Below, piece after piece: positions 59,833 through 64,000 of a stretch of 64,000 nucleotides of DNA (positions are counted from its first letter, which is position 1; the number at the start of each line of letters is the position of its first letter). This stretch comes from Manduca sexta. Taxonomy: Eukaryota; Arthropoda; Insecta; Lepidoptera; Sphingidae. Location: positions 4,576,913 to 4,640,912 of the forward strand of contig NC_051131.1 in the NCBI RefSeq assembly GCF_014839805.1. The letters run 5' to 3'. Under the pieces are notes generated by a model. It searched no databases, was not told where the DNA came from, and worked only from the letters and a program-made list of their open reading frames with translations. Made by a program: the position numbers and the translations under genes.

Positions 59833-62800
59833 CTAAAAATAAAATAAACATTTATCAATAAAAAGCATACTATTTTCCGCTGGTGGTTTTATAATAATAT
59901 CTTTTACCTCTTTCGAGTACTGATTGTCCAGTTGGTTAATAATATATGGTTAAATTTAGTTTGATCGCTGGTTATTCTATTAATAGCGAATTGCCCTTCC
60001 ACTTGAAATGAAACCAAATCTCCGGTTCTATAGGCCAACAAGGTGGAAGTACAGGTTCATCTAACTACAGTAAAATTAACGGAGGATGACTTGCTAATGG
60101 TTGGGCTAACCTTTTTACACCGATAGTTGACCATGAGCACTATCAAAGGTGGCTTTTTTATTAACATACGCATTCAAAACAACGTCCACTCACGTTTCCT
60201 ACATTTTTATATTATATTTACATCTATTGTTATTAGCATGGAGATTTATGAATTTATCATCATAAAATCATGTTTTTGCAATGTGTGCTTCGTTACTCAC
60301 CTCTTCAGCAACAGCCATGAGTACAAACTCGAATTGCTGCTTGGTGGCGACGGTGCGGGGTCGTTGATCGCGGATGTGTTCCAGGGTGGCAGCGATGTCA
60401 ATCTCCTTAGCGCCTTTAGCCATGCGGTTCAGTACCATATCAATCAGGCAATAGGTTCCAGTTCGGCCGGCTCCGTCACTGTTTGCATAGAAAATATAAT
60501 AAATGTATATTTTATTTTACTTTTATTGATTAAATTAATTGTAAGACGTGTATAAAAAGTAGAGTACAAAAATATAGCGCTATTAATAAAATTGTTTACC
60601 TGCAGTGAACTACGATCGGGCAAGATCTTCCCCTATACGACTTATTCACCTTCCTGTAAAAGATTTTTAATCAAGTCAGATGTAATTTTAATAAAGAATC
60701 TTTATAAAGAAATGTAGAGTCAGTTTTGATGCGGGCGGAACTGCTTCGCTATTGCGCATATTGGGTTCAAGGGGTAACTTTTTAGGCAATAATTGATCCG
60801 TATTTTATAGGTCAGTCACATTAACGAATATAATGTAATTTTAATAAAGAATCTTTATAAAGAAATGTAGAGTCAGTTTTGATGCGGGCGGAACTGCTTC
60901 GCTATTGCGCATATTGGGTTCAAGGGGTAACTTTTTAGGCAATAATTGATCCGTATTTTATAGGTCAGTCACATTAACGAATATCTGTTACAAACTTATT
61001 TATTAAAATGTTAAAAAAAACGTAAGGTATATGTGTTACAAATTTGTCCTATGCCTCATTCCGTAAAATAAATCTTAGTCTCTAAATGTTGGCCGTAACA
61101 CATTCTTCATTACAGCACTAAAAGTGATAGAATTTCATTCCAAAGTATGTATATAAAAGTTAAGGATTAGAATACCTCCTGAATTCAAGCAAAGCCTTGG
61201 TTGAAGATGGAACGCCGTTCTCTGGCCACGAGAGGAAGTGGAATTGGGTGACCGTCCGAGTTTCGCCGGTGCGTTGGTTCTTCAGGTAGAAGCTGCGGAC
61301 CAGGTAGTCGTCGCACCAGATGTGCTCGCTCACTAGGTGAACCTAGATAAAACCAATGTATCTCTTAATTCGTAATTTTGATGAAGAAGTGAATTACTTC
61401 ACTCGGAAATCGAGAGTAAAATATAATAAAAAAATAAATTAGATCAATTTGTGGGCATTATTTCTTAATATTTAATGTCAATAGCATGTAGAATAATTTC
61501 TGAATAAGTATATTCAAGTATTATACAGATTTATATCAATTGCTCTTTTGTTGATTGGGTTTTATTGACACTACTATAAATTAAGACGTGTTTATAATCT
61601 TTTACAGGACTATAAAAACCTACCTCGTAGATATGGTAGAGCTCAGATCCCTCCTCAGGCCAGTAGCGGTGGCAGAGCTGCTGTCCATTCTCTGTGAGGC
61701 GGGTGAGCATGACCATCACGACAGAGCCTTGTTCCCACACCATCTGCCAGAAGTCGGGAGCAGTGTGGGCCAGCGGGCCTGCTGCTGCGATGTACGCCGG
61801 GTTTCGAGGGTCATGGTCGGTCTGAACAAACAAGATAAATTACAGTGTGATGCTATTGGTTAGTGATCGTTTATTTTGTTTTATTAGGATTTGTGTGACG
61901 TAAACGCAAGTTGTGATAAGTAATTTACCTAAATAAAAATATGCCAAATCGAAATGAAAACTTAAGTAGGTATTTTATTAATAATATTGTACCATCGGTA
62001 CATAATGAAAATAACGTAGAACAACTCCAAATACCTTTTGCGTTAAAATGTCATTATATTTAGATAAATCTTATTTTTGATAATAGAATTTTTACTATAA
62101 TATTTCCAGTACTTATTGTAAAGGCAATGAAACACAGGAGCTAGCGGCTGACTGCAAACACTAACCTACCCTCCACCGTATGAATATTATGCCCATAATC
62201 TATATATATAAAAATGAATTGCTGTTCGTTAGTCTCGCTAAAACTCGAGAACGGCTGAACGGATTTATCTTATCTTGGTCTTGAATTATTCGTGGAGGTC
62301 TAGGGAAGGTTTAAAAGGTGAGAAAAATTCGAATAATTGCCGGGAAAATCCTCAAAACAGCAAATTTCTATTTCCCATACAAACGTTTTCTAACTAATAC
62401 GTAGAGTCAATTTGAGCTTTATTGCTATTGCATAAAGTTCACTGTTGTCTAAGCAATGTTAGTGTGTTCCTAACATCAAAGCAGTGTGCGTTGGAGCACA
62501 GAATATAATAATGTAATGTCGCGTTCTGAAACTCAACAAAAGTGATATCGCGGACCCGACTAAATTGAACAGTCACAAAATTTAATATATCATTAGTTAT
62601 TTGGTTGGCTTCACGATATTATTTCTTTTGTTTTACTTTAAAATGCATGTTTTCGGTATGGACAATTTTTGAGCTACTTTTGCATATCTATACTTATAAT
62701 AAATCTGTAGAAAGGTCAATTCTGTACATGAAATATATTTCCAAAATAACTGGGGGTGATTAGGGATCGATACTGATGCCAAAAATGCAATTAGTAAAAT

Positions 62801-64000
62801 TTTTGTCTGTCTGTCTGTATAACCGTTATAGAAACAAAAACTACTCGACGGATTTTAACTTAACTTGGTACAATTATTTTTCATACTCCTGAGCTGGTTA
62901 TAGTATACTTTTCATCACGCTACAATTAATAGGAGCATAGCAGTGATGGAAAATGTTGGGAAAACGGGAGAAGTTACTTCATTTTTTAAGCTTCCGTCAT
63001 TTCGTGTGCAACCTTAATGGTTAAAAGTTCCTTCGATTTCACCAGGATCCCATCATCAGACCCTGACCGGATAATCGGACCACCTGCATACCACCATAAA
63101 TTAAAATAACATCCCGACAAATTGAGCACCTTCTCCATTTTTGAAACCCGAAATCCACGCGGGCGAAGCTGCGGGCGGAAGCTAGTAAAATAATACAAAG
63201 ATCGATACACTCACGATAGTAGAAGCGTTAATATAGTCAGATCCAAGGTGGTTAGAGAGCGTATTCAGCGTGACCCTTGAGTGGTCATAGGGCAGGACAT
63301 CAGCATATCGGTTCTTGCCAGTGTTGTCTGCCTTCAAGGCGGCGGAGGTGGCACAAGGCTCAGCTTCATATGCGCATAGAGCACGCCATTCCTGCTCTAG
63401 GCGGTCCTTGTTACGGAGATGGTCTTCCATGTAAGCCTGGCGAATTTTAATATAATTAGTGTAGATACAGTCGTTGATATGGATTATATAAATCTAACCG
63501 TGGAAGTGTCTTGGGAAAATACGGAGTTATTAATATTCAATGGTATCTTTTCATTTGAATATTGAGAAAGTTTGATAAGTATCTCTCACTAGATTTCTTT
63601 CTACAGAATATTTTAATAATAAGGAAGTTATTTCGGTGAATAATATTTAATATAAACTGTTGATATTTTTTTACCAAAACCATGTGTCCGGTAGAGATGT
63701 CCATGTTGGTAAGGGCTGGTTCTTCACTCCTAAAATGAAAAGAGTACTTAGTCGCAATATTCACGATATTAATTATATTGAGATTGATTTCTTAAACATC
63801 AGACAAAACTTATTTATTCATACGATCAACCTATTTTAGCATACAATTGCAATTTTTATCTTATAGAGAAGTTTATTTAATGAATCAATAGCCTCATATG
63901 ATGGCTAGAGAATAGAGATGTATTACCAAGAAGAAGTGCTCGATCTTGTAGAAGGCGAGTTGCCGTCAGGGTCGCGGGACAGAGAGGTGATGCGTTGTGC
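59704..64000 (-). CDS. IA-2: IA-2 (PTPRN/ICA512), receptor-type pseudophosphatase, 3' part with 8 coding exons, 5' end outside window
   Basis: Exons in transcription order are 64000-63927 (partial), 63729-63675, 63436-63215, 61821-61624, 61342-61176, 60653-60600, 60478-60301 and 59832-59704; all junctions are GT-AG and in phase. The cytoplasmic sequence follows IA-2 closely: [20 protein letters not shown], then the whole PTP-like domain. Catalytic features are altered as in the family: the P-loop reads [10 protein letters not shown] (Asp where active PTPs have Ala), the WPD loop reads WPEN, and the usual ATQGP block reads AAAGP. It should therefore be inactive as a tyrosine phosphatase. By family knowledge IA-2 spans the membrane of dense-core secretory vesicles in neurons and endocrine cells. 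The C-terminus adds a Lys/Glu-rich tail. The luminal and membrane parts lie beyond the window. Confidence 0.95.
60301..60478 (-). CDS. IA-2: IA-2 exon, P-loop and Q-loop
   Basis: Reads [34 protein letters not shown] and [15 protein letters not shown]. The P-loop Asp is diagnostic of IA-2; the Q-loop Gln is kept. It ends in phase 0 at GAG|GTGAGT. Confidence 0.95.
60600..60653 (-). CDS. IA-2: IA-2 exon, approach to the P-loop
   Basis: A 54-bp exon reading [17 protein letters not shown]; the P-loop Cys is its last complete codon. Phase 2 on both sides (TGCAG|GTAAAC). Confidence 0.94.
60681..60986. repeat. Exact tandem duplication of a 153-bp segment
   Basis: The block running from TGTAATTTTAATAAAGAATC to CAGTCACATTAACGAATAT occurs twice with a period of 153 bp (ATAAAGAATC at 60691 and 60844) and no difference that I could see. 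It lies in the IA-2 intron between exons 60600-60653 and 61176-61342. Confidence 0.9.
61176..61342 (-). CDS. IA-2: IA-2 exon, WPD-equivalent loop
   Basis: Reads [20 protein letters not shown], then [23 protein letters not shown] stands where active phosphatases have WPD, removing the general-acid Asp. Phase 0 in, phase 2 out. Confidence 0.95.
61624..61821 (-). CDS. IA-2: IA-2 exon, central PTP-like domain
   Basis: Reads [40 protein letters not shown] and [15 protein letters not shown]. The DFWQMVWE block is a PTP hallmark. AAAGP replaces the usual ATQGP. Confidence 0.95.
62199..62400 (+). mobile_element. Helitron-like 5' fragment
   Basis: It starts TCTATATATATAAAAATGAA, followed by TTGCTGTTCGTTAGTCTCGC, GAGAACGGCTGAACGGATTT and GGTTTAAAAGGTGAG. 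This head is widespread in insect genomes and is usually assigned to Helitrons (5' TC start). I see no 3' CTRR hairpin end, so it is truncated. Confidence 0.5.
62685..63186 (-). mobile_element. ACTAGC...GCTTCGCCCGCG repeat element, inverted copy inside IA-2
   Basis: On the minus strand it starts ACTAGCTTCCGCCCGCAGCT and ends ATTATAAGTATAGAT. It shares internal blocks with 25923-26800. It lies in the IA-2 intron directly after the donor at 63214. Confidence 0.7.
63215..63436 (-). CDS. IA-2: IA-2 exon, start of the PTP-like domain
   Basis: Reads [20 protein letters not shown], then [15 protein letters not shown] and SDYINASTI. It includes the KNRY and phosphotyrosine-loop YINAS motifs. The donor ATC|GTGAGT lies only 28 bases from a transposon end at 63186. 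Confidence 0.95.
63675..63729 (-). CDS. IA-2: IA-2 exon, [13 protein letters not shown] segment
   Basis: A 55-bp exon reading [18 protein letters not shown]. The NMDISTGHM motif is nearly invariant in IA-2/IA-2beta. Phase 2 in, phase 0 out at TTG|GTAAAA. Confidence 0.93.
63927..64000 (-). CDS. IA-2: IA-2 exon, juxtamembrane segment (partial)
   Basis: Reads [20 protein letters not shown] then STSSW with the Trp codon split at TTG|GTAATA. The Ser-rich segment just before EEPA is conserved in IA-2 proteins. Confidence 0.85.

Overview
This window reads as nuclear DNA of a moth or butterfly (Lepidoptera). The reasons are AT-rich non-coding DNA, many-exon genes with GT-AG introns, a tRNA-derived SINE with TG-rich tail, and several copies of the interspersed repeat whose end reads like ACTAGCTTCCGCTCGC...GCTTCGCCCGCG, which is abundant in lepidopteran genomes. 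Nothing prokaryotic, no CRISPR array and no intact transposase or reverse transcriptase was seen.

Layout. (1) 1-7.5 kb, plus strand: two members of a small-protein family ending in a CPPG...DGVCR motif. The first is cut by the window edge; the second has a TATA box, an initiator, a non-coding first exon and one coding exon. (2) 11.6-39.3 kb, minus strand: a complete R7-family RGS gene (RGS7-like; DEP, DHEX, GGL and RGS domains). I joined eleven coding exons with consistent phases into a 951-residue protein. It has an unusually long disordered C-terminal tail with two PWE motifs. Its penultimate coding exon has been amplified in place: about 140 bp of exon plus 35 bp of adjoining sequence form a 22-copy, 175/176-bp tandem array inside the last intron (14.57-18.40 kb). 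(3) 39.3-46.8 kb: intergenic DNA with repeats. (4) 46.86-55.87 kb, minus strand: a complete five-exon GLOD4 gene (glyoxalase-domain protein, 284 residues). (5) 59.70-64.00 kb, minus strand: the 3' eight coding exons of IA-2 (PTPRN/ICA512), the dense-core-vesicle pseudophosphatase. Its phosphatase-like domain is complete and carries the IA-2 hallmark substitutions.

The three large genes lie in the same orientation, but nothing suggests co-transcription. RGS7-type proteins dampen neuronal Gi/o signalling together with Gbeta5, and IA-2 acts in neuroendocrine secretory vesicles. Both are neuronal or secretory by family knowledge; I claim no functional link between them. The most unusual item is the exon-derived satellite within the RGS7-like gene, which presents 22 identical 5' splice sites to the transcript. 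A second is the pair of PWE motifs in the RGS tail, resembling the CPWE motifs of GPR158/GPR179, which are RGS7 partners in vertebrates.
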